From contig DATKKX010000239.1 in assembly GCA_035542775.1 (NCBI GenBank), positions 1 to 21,560 on the forward strand: a DNA stretch of 21,560 nt. Reading direction: 5' to 3'. The notes beneath the pieces were generated by a model. That model was not told where the DNA came from and ran no database searches. It saw nothing but the letters and a program-made list of their open reading frames with translations. Positions 7,494 to 16,166 of the stretch are shown here, piece by piece. Each line of letters begins with the position of its first letter. The stretch's first letter is position 1. The position numbers were made by a program, and so were the translations under genes. Origin of the DNA: DATKKX01 sp035542775 (GTDB taxonomy: Bacteria > Planctomycetota > Phycisphaerae > UBA1845 > UTPLA1).

Positions 7494-8711
7494 CTATCGC
7501 CGCGCTCCATTCGCCAGCGAGGAAACCAGCCGATCGAGCTGCCGGGAGGCCTTGCTCCAGGTGAAGTTGCCGGCGACCCAGCGTCGGCCCTCCGCCCCGA
7601 AGCGGTCCCGCAGGGTCGCGTCGCCGGCAAGCCGATCCAGGGCCGCGGCAAATTCGCCCGGCTCCGCCTGATCCACCAGCAGGCCGCATCGGCCGTGCTC
7701 GATGATCTCGCAATTGGCGTTGCGAACCGTCATTCCATCGGGCCGCAGCCCGACCGCCGGAAGTCCACAGGCCAGTCCCTCGACCAGCGAGCCGCCGAAA
7801 GACTCCCCGCACGACGGGAAGGCGAATATGTCGGCGGCGTGCAGAAAAGGCTGCACATCCTGGCGCTCCCCGACGAACTGTACGATGTCCTGGACCTCAA
7901 GCCGCCTGCTCAGATCGACCAGCTGGCTCCGCCCCGGCCCTTCTCCCACCAACAGGACGCGGTCCGGACGACGCACGCAGTGCGGCAGAGCCTCAATCAG
8001 AAGCCGCAGGTTCTTCTCCGGCGAGAATCGCCCTGTCCAAACGACGACGATTTCCTCACTGCCGATCCCAAGACTCGCCCGGGCAGCGCGGCGAACGCCG
8101 TCATCGGCCGGGCGGTAAGCCGCCTCATTGACGCCGCCGTGGACGGTGTGAACGCGGGCCGGCGACAGACTGTACTCTGCAATGACCCTGTCCCGCGTTT
8201 GCAGGCTGTCGAAGATGACCATGTCGGCGGCGGTGAAGGCGGCGAGCTCATGGCGCCGCTTCAACCATCGATCGACCGCATAAGGGATGCGCCGCAATCG
8301 AGGCAGTGATGCCTGCCGTGACCGATCCGCCTCATCGTGCAGCACCGTCGACGAGCCGCAAACGAAGACGATTGGCGGACGATGCGGCAGCCGGGCATAG
8401 GCCGCGACCACCTCCGGCTGACAGGAAATCACGACGTCGTAGTGCGTGCCGACCTGATGGACGACCGACTCTGCGGTTTTCCGGCGGGCCAGCGCCTGCA
8501 GACACCAGTGCAAAGGTCGCTCCTTGACCACACAGAGCCTTCGCAACGGCATCCCTTCGATGCAGTCGCCTGCAACGTCGGTCTTCTCGGCATCCACCAT
8601 AAAGGTGATGCTGTGGCCGCCGGCGCGCAGACCTTCGGCCAATCGAACCGCGCGAATGGATAGTCCGCAGGAATGCTGTCGCAACGTCGGCATGTGCCAG
8701 AGGATGTTCAT
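7494..8711 (-). CDS. Glycosyltransferase family 4 (GT-B fold)
   Basis: The product is 405 residues. The N-terminal domain starts NILWHMPTLRQHSCGLSIRA, a Gly-containing acceptor-side loop. The C-terminal donor domain contains VVWTGRFSPEKN (about 223-234), VLLVGEGPG, and the GT4 E-x7-E pair Glu303/Glu311 in CGESFGGSLVEGLACG. This is a retaining nucleotide-sugar glycosyltransferase, expected to add one sugar to the EPS repeat unit in the cytoplasm. No signal peptide or membrane helix is seen. The ATG at 8711 overlaps the TGA of the upstream gene by four bases (ATGA), and GGGGAGG lies four bases before it. Sugar specificity cannot be read from sequence. Confidence 0.92.
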   Translation of the reverse strand: MNILWHMPTLRQHSCGLSIRAVRLAEGLRAGGHSITFMVDAEKTDVAGDCIEGMPLRRLCVVKERPLHWCLQALARRKTAESVVHQVGTHYDVVISCQPEVVAAYARLPHRPPIVFVCGSSTVLHDEADRSRQASLPRLRRIPYAVDRWLKRRHELAAFTAADMVIFDSLQTRDRVIAEYSLSPARVHTVHGGVNEAAYRPADDGVRRAARASLGIGSEEIVVVWTGRFSPEKNLRLLIEALPHCVRRPDRVLLVGEGPGRSQLVDLSRRLEVQDIVQFVGERQDVQPFLHAADIFAFPSCGESFGGSLVEGLACGLPAVGLRPDGMTVRNANCEIIEHGRCGLLVDQAEPGEFAAALDRLAGDATLRDRFGAEGRRWVAGNFTWSKASRQLDRLVSSLANGARR

Positions 8712-10084
8712 GCGGCCTCCCCGGCAATGGCCGATTCCGGCACCAGCCGCAGGTCGGGCGTCCCGTCCACGCAGGTTTCGACGACTTCGGCGAAGCGCTT
8801 CGCCAGGCGATCGCGGCGGAACTGGCCGACCACCTCGGCGTTCCGCTGCGGATCAGGCATGCCGCAGCGCCATCGGTGGATGCAAGCTTCAATCGCTTCC
8901 CTCAAACCGGCGGGATCGTGGGGCCTGATCAAGGTCACGTTTCCTGCGGCCGCCAGAATCCGCCAAAGCTCCGTGTCGGGATGAACGACGGCGATGATGT
9001 GCCGACCGAAGGCCAGATACTCGAAGGTCTTGGCGGGAATACACAGCCGCCCGCCTTCATTGTCAGGTGTCATCAGGAGCAGGGCGTCGGCCCGGGCCAT
9101 CTCGCGGATGGCCTCGTGATGCGGCCGATAGCCTGAACACGTCAGAAATGCCGCGTCCTCGTCGCGCAGGTACGCTTTCTGAGAAGCTGCGATGCTTCCC
9201 ACCACCCTCAACTCGATCAATCGGGCGGTTTCGCCGACGTGGGTCCGCAGGGCGCGGACGGCCTGCAGGATGGGCTCGATGCTCTGCCGGCGGTAGAACG
9301 CGCCGACGTAGGCCAGCAAAAAGCGAGCCGGACGCGAAGCCTCGGATCGCACCTCGACCGGATCGGGCGTGTCCGCGCGATCGAAGCCGTTGGTAATCGT
9401 CGTGACGCGCCCGATGGCACAATCAGGGTAGCGGGCCCGGAGGTGCCGGGCCAGATCGGGGCAGGTCACGACGCAGTGATCGGCGCGGGAGAGAACGCTC
9501 CGTTCCAGCCGGCGGATCAGCCGATCGGCGAGAACCCCCTGCGGAACATAGGCGAAGTTGTCCACGATCGGATCGCGGAGATCGGCGATCCACGGTATTC
9601 CCAGCCGTCGCTTAAGCCACATGCCCACCAGATGCACCGACCAGGGAGGTGATGTGGTAACCACCGCCTCGACCGGATGGCGATCGATGATCCGCCGCGC
9701 TTTGCGGATCGCGGCGGGGACCCACAGCAGCTCCGTCTCCGGCAGGCGGAGCCGATCGACCAACCGATCCAGCCGCCAATAAAGACGATCTTCCAGGCTG
9801 TCAACCCACGGTGCCTGGGCGCTGCCCCGGCGCAGTTGCCGGCAGACCGCCGCGGCGATGGCGCCCGGCTCCCAGCCGCGCACCCGCGACACGAATTCAG
9901 CGCTGCCGTCGGTGGTCTCCAGCGTCGGATCAAGCAACGGATAGTGCGAGTGACCGGCGGTGAGCACATGGACGCACCAGCCGGCGGCGGGCAGATACCG
10001 CGCCAGACCAGCGGGGCGCTGCACCCCGCTTCCGCCGTGCGGGGGAAAATGGTAGGTCGCCAGCAACAGGTTCCGCAGAGTCAT
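8708..10084 (-). CDS. Glycosyltransferase family 4-like protein (GT-B fold)
   Basis: The product is 458 residues. The N-terminal Rossmann half begins LLLATYHFPPHGGSGVQR, the glycine loop of GT4-like enzymes, and carries WIADLRDP near the middle. The C-terminal half has TITNGFD, FLLAYVGAFYR, REMARADALLLM and AKTFEYLAFGRHI, where the Glu in FEYLA is the likely donor-binding residue. It shares blocks with the product of the gene at 12119-13681 and is probably its paralogue. Translation probably starts at the ATG at 10084, with GGTGG upstream, after a 44-bp gap from the preceding gene. A role in EPS repeat-unit assembly is inferred from context. Confidence 0.9.
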   Translation of the reverse strand: MTLRNLLLATYHFPPHGGSGVQRPAGLARYLPAAGWCVHVLTAGHSHYPLLDPTLETTDGSAEFVSRVRGWEPGAIAAAVCRQLRRGSAQAPWVDSLEDRLYWRLDRLVDRLRLPETELLWVPAAIRKARRIIDRHPVEAVVTTSPPWSVHLVGMWLKRRLGIPWIADLRDPIVDNFAYVPQGVLADRLIRRLERSVLSRADHCVVTCPDLARHLRARYPDCAIGRVTTITNGFDRADTPDPVEVRSEASRPARFLLAYVGAFYRRQSIEPILQAVRALRTHVGETARLIELRVVGSIAASQKAYLRDEDAAFLTCSGYRPHHEAIREMARADALLLMTPDNEGGRLCIPAKTFEYLAFGRHIIAVVHPDTELWRILAAAGNVTLIRPHDPAGLREAIEACIHRWRCGMPDPQRNAEVVGQFRRDRLAKRFAEVVETCVDGTPDLRLVPESAIAGEAA

Positions 10085-10128
10085 GCTTCAGCCACCCACG
10101 GCCTATCTCGGTAGTCGACCATCCCGGG

Positions 10129-11115
10129 TCAGACAATATGCTCGCGCACCAGATGGCGCACTCGCCACGGCCATACGCTCTCGGCGCCGTCAGGTTTCAA
10201 CAGCCGGGCCAGCCCTCGTTTCACCCTCCAGGTCGGCTTGAGCGACCAGCCGGGCGCGGTCGCCCCGGATGCCAGTCCGATCTCGTCCAGCGCCTCTCGG
10301 GCGCGATCCAGCACATGCGCCATCGGCGGCCGCCATCCGCACTCGTCATAGCGGCATGGCGTGCCCAGGGGATTCCAAATGGTCTCGTATCGCTGACGGT
10401 TGGTGATGCCTAGCCGGGTCCAGCGGGCCTCGGCGCCGCTGCCCCAGACGTAATGCGGACACTCGCACAGGCTTGCCAGGTGCAGGCCGCCGGTGGACGC
10501 GCCGATCGCCAGCCGCGCCCGGGACAACTGCCGAATCGCGTCGTCCAGACGAGGCTGATACGTCTCCACCGACAAACCACGGTCTCGCAACCGACCGGCC
10601 AGTTCGTTCCACCACGATTCCGGCTGATTCCGTTCGCAGGCCAGACGCCGCAGCCGCGGCACCAGCACGATGTCGACCGCGACCGGCTGCCGGATGCGAA
10701 AACTCACAAAGTCCTGGTGCGGCGGCTCGGTCGGCCAGATGGTCGAGTTGTAATCGGGCGCCAGCACGGAGACCCCGTCCAGACGGATTCCCAATCGCCC
10801 GCAGGTTTCCCCCATCTGCGACTCCACAATTCGGCGCAGATCACCGGGCGGAACCGGCCGGCCGCGGTCGTCGAGTCGATGGTCCTCATTGCCATGGCCG
10901 GGCACTTTCAGCGGGGGGATGGGGCAGAAGACGACTCGCCCGGCGGTATTCGGCTGGGCGTACAGGGTCCGCCGGTCCGCCTCGGCGCCGACGATGACCC
11001 GCTGGTAGTGATCGTGGCTGACCACCCAACGTACGCGGGCCTGCCAGTTCATCAGCTCCCAGCCGAATTCACCGACGTAGGGGGCAACCACCAGGGTTCG
11101 GGCGCTGCAGTTCAC
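10129..11115 (-). CDS. Uncharacterised protein with GT9-like C-terminal features (GEFGWEL protein)
   Basis: The product is 328 residues. The GTG start at 11115 overlaps the TGA of the deacetylase gene (GTGA), with GGAGG six bases upstream, so the start is well supported. The N-terminus reads LVVAPYVGEFGWELMNWQAR, a striking conserved-looking block. The centre has VDIVLVPR followed by a Cys/Asn-rich loop. The C-terminal half has LAIGASTGGLHLASLCECP, which resembles the donor-site loop of GT9 heptosyltransferase-like GT-B enzymes. There is no signal peptide or membrane helix. The most likely function is a cytoplasmic glycosyltransferase for the EPS, but I cannot assign a named family; a related sugar-modifying enzyme is possible. 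An Arg/Lys/Trp-rich C-terminal tail could help membrane association. Confidence 0.75.
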   Translation of the reverse strand: MNCSARTLVVAPYVGEFGWELMNWQARVRWVVSHDHYQRVIVGAEADRRTLYAQPNTAGRVVFCPIPPLKVPGHGNEDHRLDDRGRPVPPGDLRRIVESQMGETCGRLGIRLDGVSVLAPDYNSTIWPTEPPHQDFVSFRIRQPVAVDIVLVPRLRRLACERNQPESWWNELAGRLRDRGLSVETYQPRLDDAIRQLSRARLAIGASTGGLHLASLCECPHYVWGSGAEARWTRLGITNRQRYETIWNPLGTPCRYDECGWRPPMAHVLDRAREALDEIGLASGATAPGWSLKPTWRVKRGLARLLKPDGAESVWPWRVRHLVREHIV

Positions 11116-12122
11116 TCGATGCCTCCGGGCGGCGGCAGTGGAGCGTTGGCCGGCCAGTCCTCGATCAGCTTCTCGAAGTTCTCCAGCGAACCTCGCGGCG
11201 CGGGCTTGCGGCTGAGCTCGAATGGATGAACGCGGCCGACGTTGATCCGGCGGCGCAGATCGAGCGCCGCGCGATGGCCGGTCTCGCGGGCGACACGCTG
11301 AGACTCGGTGTTGTAATGGCGCTTCAGGCCGAACGGGTAGGCCAGGGCGAACGGCGGCCGACCGGCAAGCGAGATAATCGCATCCCGGGCCGTGACGATC
11401 TCCGCCCGCTGCTGCTCGATGGTCAGCGCGGATAGCACCGGATGCGTATGGGTGTGGTTGCCGAACTCGACAAACTGCCGATCAGCATGGGCGATATCCT
11501 CTGGCTCGAGATAGGGCCGCATTCTGCCGGCCAGTTCACGGCCGGTGCCGCCGGTCCGTCGCAGGACACATTCCAGAATGTCCGGCAAGTCGGCGCGAAA
11601 GCACCGCCGCGTAAAATCAACGATCGACTCTCCCTCACCGATCGCGGGATAATGCTCCGCCCGCAGTGCGTCGCGCACCAGGGATTCATGTCCGTTCGCC
11701 AGCAACCAGGCGAGCTTGTGCTGCCACATCAGGTCTGTATTGCCGATCACGGAAGTCACCGGGAAGATGGTGGCAGGAATGCGGCGGCGAAAGAGGATCG
11801 CCGCCGCCTGTCGGATCGAGTCCGCGAAACCGTCGTCAATGGTGATCACCACGGCGCGGCGCGGCGGCCGGCCGCTTTCCAGCCCCGTGACCAGCTCGCT
11901 GAGGCTGACAGGCCTGTAGTGCTCCACCAGGTAATCGAGGTGCCGCTCGAATTCGGCCGGATCGTGGCGAAGATCGGTCCCCGCCGTGAGTACGTTCGTT
12001 TCCTGCGCGATGCTGTGATAGGCGACAATGTTGATGCAAAGGTCGTTGCGCCGTCTGCGAAGGCGTCGCATCAACCGGCCGGGCCACGCCGCGAATTCGG
12101 TCTTTGCCAAGTACGTGTTCAC
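11112..12122 (-). CDS. Polysaccharide deacetylase (NodB/CE4 family)
   Basis: The chosen GTG at 12122 overlaps the TGA of the upstream gene (GTGA) and gives 336 residues; an ATG at 12173 would overlap that gene by 55 bp. CE4 motif 1 is ITIDDGFAD (Asp96/97, catalytic base and metal ligand), motif 2 is GNHTHTHP (His223 and His227, metal ligands), and motif 3 is AYPFG (261-265). About 125 residues separate motifs 1 and 2, longer than in compact NodB enzymes, and include a MWQHKLAWLL block. There is no signal peptide; the N-terminus is Arg-rich, so it may act in the cytoplasm on lipid-linked or nucleotide sugars and not on exported polymer. Metal-dependent removal of N- or O-acetyl groups is the expected reaction. 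Confidence 0.9.
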   Translation of the reverse strand: MNTYLAKTEFAAWPGRLMRRLRRRRNDLCINIVAYHSIAQETNVLTAGTDLRHDPAEFERHLDYLVEHYRPVSLSELVTGLESGRPPRRAVVITIDDGFADSIRQAAAILFRRRIPATIFPVTSVIGNTDLMWQHKLAWLLANGHESLVRDALRAEHYPAIGEGESIVDFTRRCFRADLPDILECVLRRTGGTGRELAGRMRPYLEPEDIAHADRQFVEFGNHTHTHPVLSALTIEQQRAEIVTARDAIISLAGRPPFALAYPFGLKRHYNTESQRVARETGHRAALDLRRRINVGRVHPFELSRKPAPRGSLENFEKLIEDWPANAPLPPPGGIE

Positions 12123-13681
12123 CCTCTGGCCCCCTTGGTTTGCCTCCGCGACGAAACGGCTGCGTCGAGACACGCCGCCAGACGCTCGGCGTGACAGCGC
12201 CGCGTGTGCGGCCGCAACTTGTCCGCCGATCGCTTCGGTCTGAGATTGCCTGACAACCAGAGTCGATACATGTCGGTGATGGCCCGCGCAATTCCGTCCA
12301 CATCGTCAGGATTGCACATCCACACGCCATCGTGACCGCGCAGCACCTTGGCGGCGGCTCCGTCCGCAGGGACGACCGCCAGGACCGCCCTGCCGCTGCC
12401 CAGGCACTCGTATAGCTTGGTGGTCGTGTCGTTTTCGCCGCCCGGCAGATTCGGCAGCATGACCACGTTGACGTCAGCGCGGGCCATCTCGCGCAGCGCC
12501 GACGCATGCGACAACATGCCGATGTGCTCCAGCGTACCGTCACTCGCCCGCTGGTTGAACTCGCCCACGTAAGGACCGGGACGGCCGGCAAAATCGAACT
12601 TGGCATGCTCGCGACTGCCCGGCACTCCCTGGATGAACCGTCGGAAACTCTCCAGCACATTGATCGGGCTTCGCGTCTTGTACAGGGAGCCGGCATAAAG
12701 CAGGCGGAAACGCACGTTGGGCCGCTCCTCCACCTCGCTCGGGAAGTCGGCGGGATCGAACCCGTTGGCAATGGTGACGCACTTGCCGGCGGCACATCGC
12801 CCATATCGGGCGACGAATCGGTCAGTCATGTGGTCATTCACGCTGATGACCCAGGTGGCCTTGCGAATGACGGCGGCCTCGGCCCACCGTGTCAAACGAT
12901 GGCCCCAGTCACTTCGCCACTGCTGCCAGTGGATGTACTCCACCCACGGATCGCGAAAGTCGGCCAGCCAGGGCCTGCGCAAAACGTAGTGAATCGCCAG
13001 CCCGGCCATGTGGTCGCTGAACGGCATGCCCGACGAGAAGACGGCATCAAAGTGGTGCTGCCGATGGAGGCGGATCGCCAGCTTGACGACGGCGGGAAGG
13101 CGCCAGATGCCGCGGTCCGGAAATGCCAAACGGTCGTGCAAGCCCTGAAGCCGCCACCGCAACAGGCTGCTCCAGGCGTGCTCGTCGAGACCTGTCAGCA
13201 GTTTGAACCGCGCTAACCGGGTCGCCGACGCACGCGCCAGATGACTGGGCCAGTGGTCGAGCACGGCGCTGAGACGCTGAATCGGCAGGTCCTCGGGAAG
13301 ATCTCGGAGACTCTCGTAATCCGCCGCCCTGCGCGGGTCGCCGGCCGTCACTGTGCCGTGCCGGGTTGCGCCGGTGATGACGATGGGATTCCACCCGAAT
13401 TCCCGCAGGTATTTGACGAACTTGCGGACCCGCGTGGCGCCGACCGAGGCGACCGGCGGAAAGCGGCTGGCCACGACCAGCACGTTTCTGCGCGGCGCGT
13501 TCTCCCGCGTGCCCGCGGCCGGAGCCGGTGTGATTGCCGGCTCGGAACTCGCGGGCACAGCCGTCGGCTGGCCGGCGCGCGGGTCAGGCAGGCGCGGTGG
13601 CGCTGCGGGGGGACTCGGCGCGACTGGCAGGGCATCCATGATGGTCCGATCAGACGGAGCCAAACGTTTCTCCAGAACCAT
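12119..13681 (-). CDS. Glycosyltransferase (GT-B, group 1-like) with Pro/Ala-rich N-terminal extension
   Basis: From the ATG at 13681 the product is 520 residues. Roughly the first 65 are low-complexity, Pro/Ala-rich and unlike an enzyme fold. The catalytic part then begins NVLVVASRFPPVASVGATR, the GT-B acceptor loop. It continues with WLADFRDPW, VTIANGFDPADFP, FRLLYAGSLYKTRS, REMARADVNVVM and TTKLYECLGSGRAV, the donor-domain signature with its Glu. No ribosome site is clear: TTG 13708, ATG 13681 and ATG 13639 are all possible. It resembles the product of the 8708-10084 gene. It probably adds a sugar to the EPS unit; the extension may be a flexible tether to partners. Confidence 0.88.
   Translation of the reverse strand: MVLEKRLAPSDRTIMDALPVAPSPPAAPPRLPDPRAGQPTAVPASSEPAITPAPAAGTRENAPRRNVLVVASRFPPVASVGATRVRKFVKYLREFGWNPIVITGATRHGTVTAGDPRRAADYESLRDLPEDLPIQRLSAVLDHWPSHLARASATRLARFKLLTGLDEHAWSSLLRWRLQGLHDRLAFPDRGIWRLPAVVKLAIRLHRQHHFDAVFSSGMPFSDHMAGLAIHYVLRRPWLADFRDPWVEYIHWQQWRSDWGHRLTRWAEAAVIRKATWVISVNDHMTDRFVARYGRCAAGKCVTIANGFDPADFPSEVEERPNVRFRLLYAGSLYKTRSPINVLESFRRFIQGVPGSREHAKFDFAGRPGPYVGEFNQRASDGTLEHIGMLSHASALREMARADVNVVMLPNLPGGENDTTTKLYECLGSGRAVLAVVPADGAAAKVLRGHDGVWMCNPDDVDGIARAITDMYRLWLSGNLRPKRSADKLRPHTRRCHAERLAACLDAAVSSRRQTKGARG
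12130..12136 (-). promoter_or_regulatory. Ribosome binding site fixing the deacetylase GTG start
   Basis: AAGGGGG on the minus strand ends seven bases before the GTG at 12122 and lies inside the last codons of the upstream glycosyltransferase gene. With the GTGA stop/start overlap, it decides the start in favour of GTG 12122. Confidence 0.7.
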
Positions 13682-13750
13682 GAACTCGGCTCGAGGCGAC
13701 GCGCTCAAAGCGCAGTCCCATATGGCTTTGCATAAGAAGTATCGAGCGGG

Positions 13751-15046
13751 CTAGGGGCAAACTGAAGTGATATCGCACCCCCTGGAAAGGCGGTTATCGG
13801 ACGACATCCGACAGCCCTGCCAGGCCGACGTGGCCGCACGGAAACGCGATGCCGCCGGCCGGCCGAGGACGACCTCCTCGTAACGCCGCAACGTCTCAGC
13901 CCAGGCATAATAAGTGGCCACGCAGCGGTAGCCGGCCTCGCCGATCTTGTCGCAGTAGGCATCAAAATCGCACAGAGACACGATCTTCTCCGCGTACTCT
14001 TCTACTTCGTCTGCCACCAGGATGTTGTGGCCGGGCAGTACCTGAAGACCCCCCGCCACGGCGCTCGTGGCCACCACCGGACGCCTCGCCGCCATTGCCT
14101 CAAGCACCTTGTTCTGCAGCCCCCGGGCGATGCGCAGCGGCGCGACCACGATCCGACATCGTGACAGGTATGGCCGCACGTTCTCCACTTCCCCTGTCAC
14201 CTCTATCCCCCGAACGCCCGCCAGTCGACGAACGCTTCGCACCGGATTGCGACCGACGATCAACAGCCTCGCATCGCGAACTTGTTTCACAATCCGAGGC
14301 CACACGCAATCCGCAAACCAACAAATGCCCTCTACATTGGGCCGGTAGTCCATGGCCCCCAGAAAGCCGATGATCGGTCCGCACTGCGACGCGGGCCGGC
14401 GCGGTTCGGGGGGCAGAATCGCGCCATTGGGGATGACGTGCAGGCTGTCACACTCGTGCTCGGGGTCCAGAAGATCTCGCTCGCGGTCGGTGATCAGCAC
14501 CGTGGCATCGAATGCGCCAAGGCATGATTTCTCTAACGCCCGCAGGCGCCTGCCCTCGGAACGGCAGAGCATCGACCACGGGAATCTCGCCGACCCGGCG
14601 TAGTCAGTCCATTTCTGGCTGTCGACATCGCAGAGATCGAGAATCCGCCGCGAAGCCGGCACCGACAAGGCATAAGGAGCCATGATTGATGAGAAGGCCA
14701 CGACAACGTCGAAATCGATCTCCTGCGTCCAGCCGGCAATCCGTGCCCGCATCTGCGGGTGCTGATAAGCGCTGCACGTCATCGGCTTGCCGCACAACCA
14801 GCCCATCGCCGCGCGGATCGTGGCCGACGGTTTGTTCCACCCAACGACGGCCACGTCCGCGCACCACCGGCGCAGCAGTTGTCCATAAACCCTCTCGCCA
14901 TGCGACTCGGCGAAGCACGCGCAGTACACATCATGCGACATGGCAAGATGATCCAACTGATGAAAGGTGCGGATCTTGTCGCCCTTGTTCGGCGGGAAGG
15001 GCACACGGTTGGCCAGGAAGAGAATGTTCTTTCGCTGGATCGCCAT
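13751..15046 (-). CDS. Stp1-type sugar transferase, XrtA/PEP-CTERM system associated (GT4)
   Basis: The ATG at 15046 lies 20 bp after the FemAB-like stop, with GGGGGGAG upstream, and gives 431 residues; a longer frame to 15157 only overlaps the neighbour. Hallmarks of the exosortase-associated Stp1 family are the N-terminal NRVPFPPNKGDKIRTFH (13-29), LCDVDSQKW, GFLGAMDYRPNVEG, VGRNPVRSVR, and PLRIARGLQNKVLEAMA (303-319) with the donor-binding Glu. The fold is GT-B. In known loci this gene travels with the FemAB-like protein and the exosortase EPS genes, as here. The exact sugar is unknown. The C-terminal 25 residues after the GT domain look disordered. Confidence 0.92.
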   Translation of the reverse strand: MAIQRKNILFLANRVPFPPNKGDKIRTFHQLDHLAMSHDVYCACFAESHGERVYGQLLRRWCADVAVVGWNKPSATIRAAMGWLCGKPMTCSAYQHPQMRARIAGWTQEIDFDVVVAFSSIMAPYALSVPASRRILDLCDVDSQKWTDYAGSARFPWSMLCRSEGRRLRALEKSCLGAFDATVLITDRERDLLDPEHECDSLHVIPNGAILPPEPRRPASQCGPIIGFLGAMDYRPNVEGICWFADCVWPRIVKQVRDARLLIVGRNPVRSVRRLAGVRGIEVTGEVENVRPYLSRCRIVVAPLRIARGLQNKVLEAMAARRPVVATSAVAGGLQVLPGHNILVADEVEEYAEKIVSLCDFDAYCDKIGEAGYRCVATYYAWAETLRRYEEVVLGRPAASRFRAATSAWQGCRMSSDNRLSRGCDITSVCP

Positions 15047-15066
15047 CGAGGCCCCGACTCCCCCCG

Positions 15067-16116
15067 TCAACCGGGAATCGACTTCGCCAGCCAGCCCCCC
15101 ACAGGTCGCGTAATGGGCAGAGGCAACACCCGCCACAGCCGTCGTGCCGCTGCCCATCGCGGTGAGCTAGGCGAGAGATCCGGGGCCCGGCGGCCCGGCA
15201 TGACGTAGTTCTGATACTGCAATTCCTGGGGCGTGAATCCGCAAAATCGCTTGAAGTCGCTGCAGCCGGCGTTGTCCAGGCGAGTCCGGCCGAAGTCATA
15301 TTGACGATAACCGTGCCGCACGCCCCAGCGCATCGACTCCAGATACAGATAGTTGTTCAATCCGTAGATCGGCTCGCGCTCGTCCAGTCCGGAGAAATAC
15401 GGCAGAACTGTGTCCCGATACAGGAAGGTCAGGAGCCCGGCGACGGGCCGCCCCCCGTGCCTGACGACCTGGACGACGTTCTGCTGGCCCGATGCCTGAA
15501 CCAGTTCTTCGAAAAACTGGTAAGGATAGTTCACTGATCCGAGGCGCCGCATCGAGCGGGCGTAAAGCCGCCAGACGACCGGCAGCAGGCCGCGATCGAA
15601 TTCGACGCTCAACTCAAAGCGCTCCGTGGCGCGGCGCGCGGCGGCTCGCGCTTTGCGAGGAAGATCCGAGAGAACCCCCTCCTCGCGCAACGGCAGCTCC
15701 TTGCGGTAGGTCGCATGTGTGTGCAGAACCTCGACTGACGCGAGCGCCGCTTTGACCGATCGCAACTCGATCGATTGAGCCCGGACTTGACCCGCGATGG
15801 TCCTGGCCTTGTTGAAGAGGGCGTCGGTGACGTCCTGGCGGTCGGTCAGCAGGCCGCCATACGTCGCGTACGGCACGCTGACCAGGAAACGCCCGGCAAC
15901 AAGGCTGTTGATCTCAAACAGGGGCAGAATGCCGACCACGCGTCCCGCTTGTTCGCCGAACAGATACCAGCTTCGATGACCGAAGGTCCGCTCCACCGCC
16001 CGCTTCCAGATCAGCCCGTGGAAGAAGGTGCCCTCGGGATGCCGGTCCACGTAAGCCTGCCAGTCACCCTGACCGCGGGCGTCGAGCTCGTGGATTTTCA
16101 GAGCCCGCTCGGGCAT
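15067..16116 (-). CDS. FemAB-like GNAT-fold protein, XrtA/PEP-CTERM system associated
   Basis: The product is 349 residues from an ATG with GAGG six bases upstream. It begins with a FemAB/GNAT half containing HPEGTFFHGLIWKRAVERTF and VVGILPLFEI. It ends with the second GNAT half: PVAGLLTFLYRDTVLPYFSG, NNYLYLESMRWGVRHGYRQY, DFGRT and FKRFCGFTPQELQYQ. The last blocks are typical of the FemAB-related family found in PEP-CTERM/exosortase EPS loci. FemAB proteins transfer amino acids from aminoacyl-tRNA to peptidoglycan precursors. The role of this branch is not established; aminoacylation or acylation of an EPS sugar is an inference. It sits between the tyrosine kinase and Stp1 genes, as in related loci. 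Confidence 0.92.
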   Translation of the reverse strand: MPERALKIHELDARGQGDWQAYVDRHPEGTFFHGLIWKRAVERTFGHRSWYLFGEQAGRVVGILPLFEINSLVAGRFLVSVPYATYGGLLTDRQDVTDALFNKARTIAGQVRAQSIELRSVKAALASVEVLHTHATYRKELPLREEGVLSDLPRKARAAARRATERFELSVEFDRGLLPVVWRLYARSMRRLGSVNYPYQFFEELVQASGQQNVVQVVRHGGRPVAGLLTFLYRDTVLPYFSGLDEREPIYGLNNYLYLESMRWGVRHGYRQYDFGRTRLDNAGCSDFKRFCGFTPQELQYQNYVMPGRRAPDLSPSSPRWAAARRLWRVLPLPITRPVGGWLAKSIPG

Positions 16117-16166
16117 TGGGGTCCTCTCACGCCGTCACGCCCGCAACATCACTTGCATTCAGGGCG

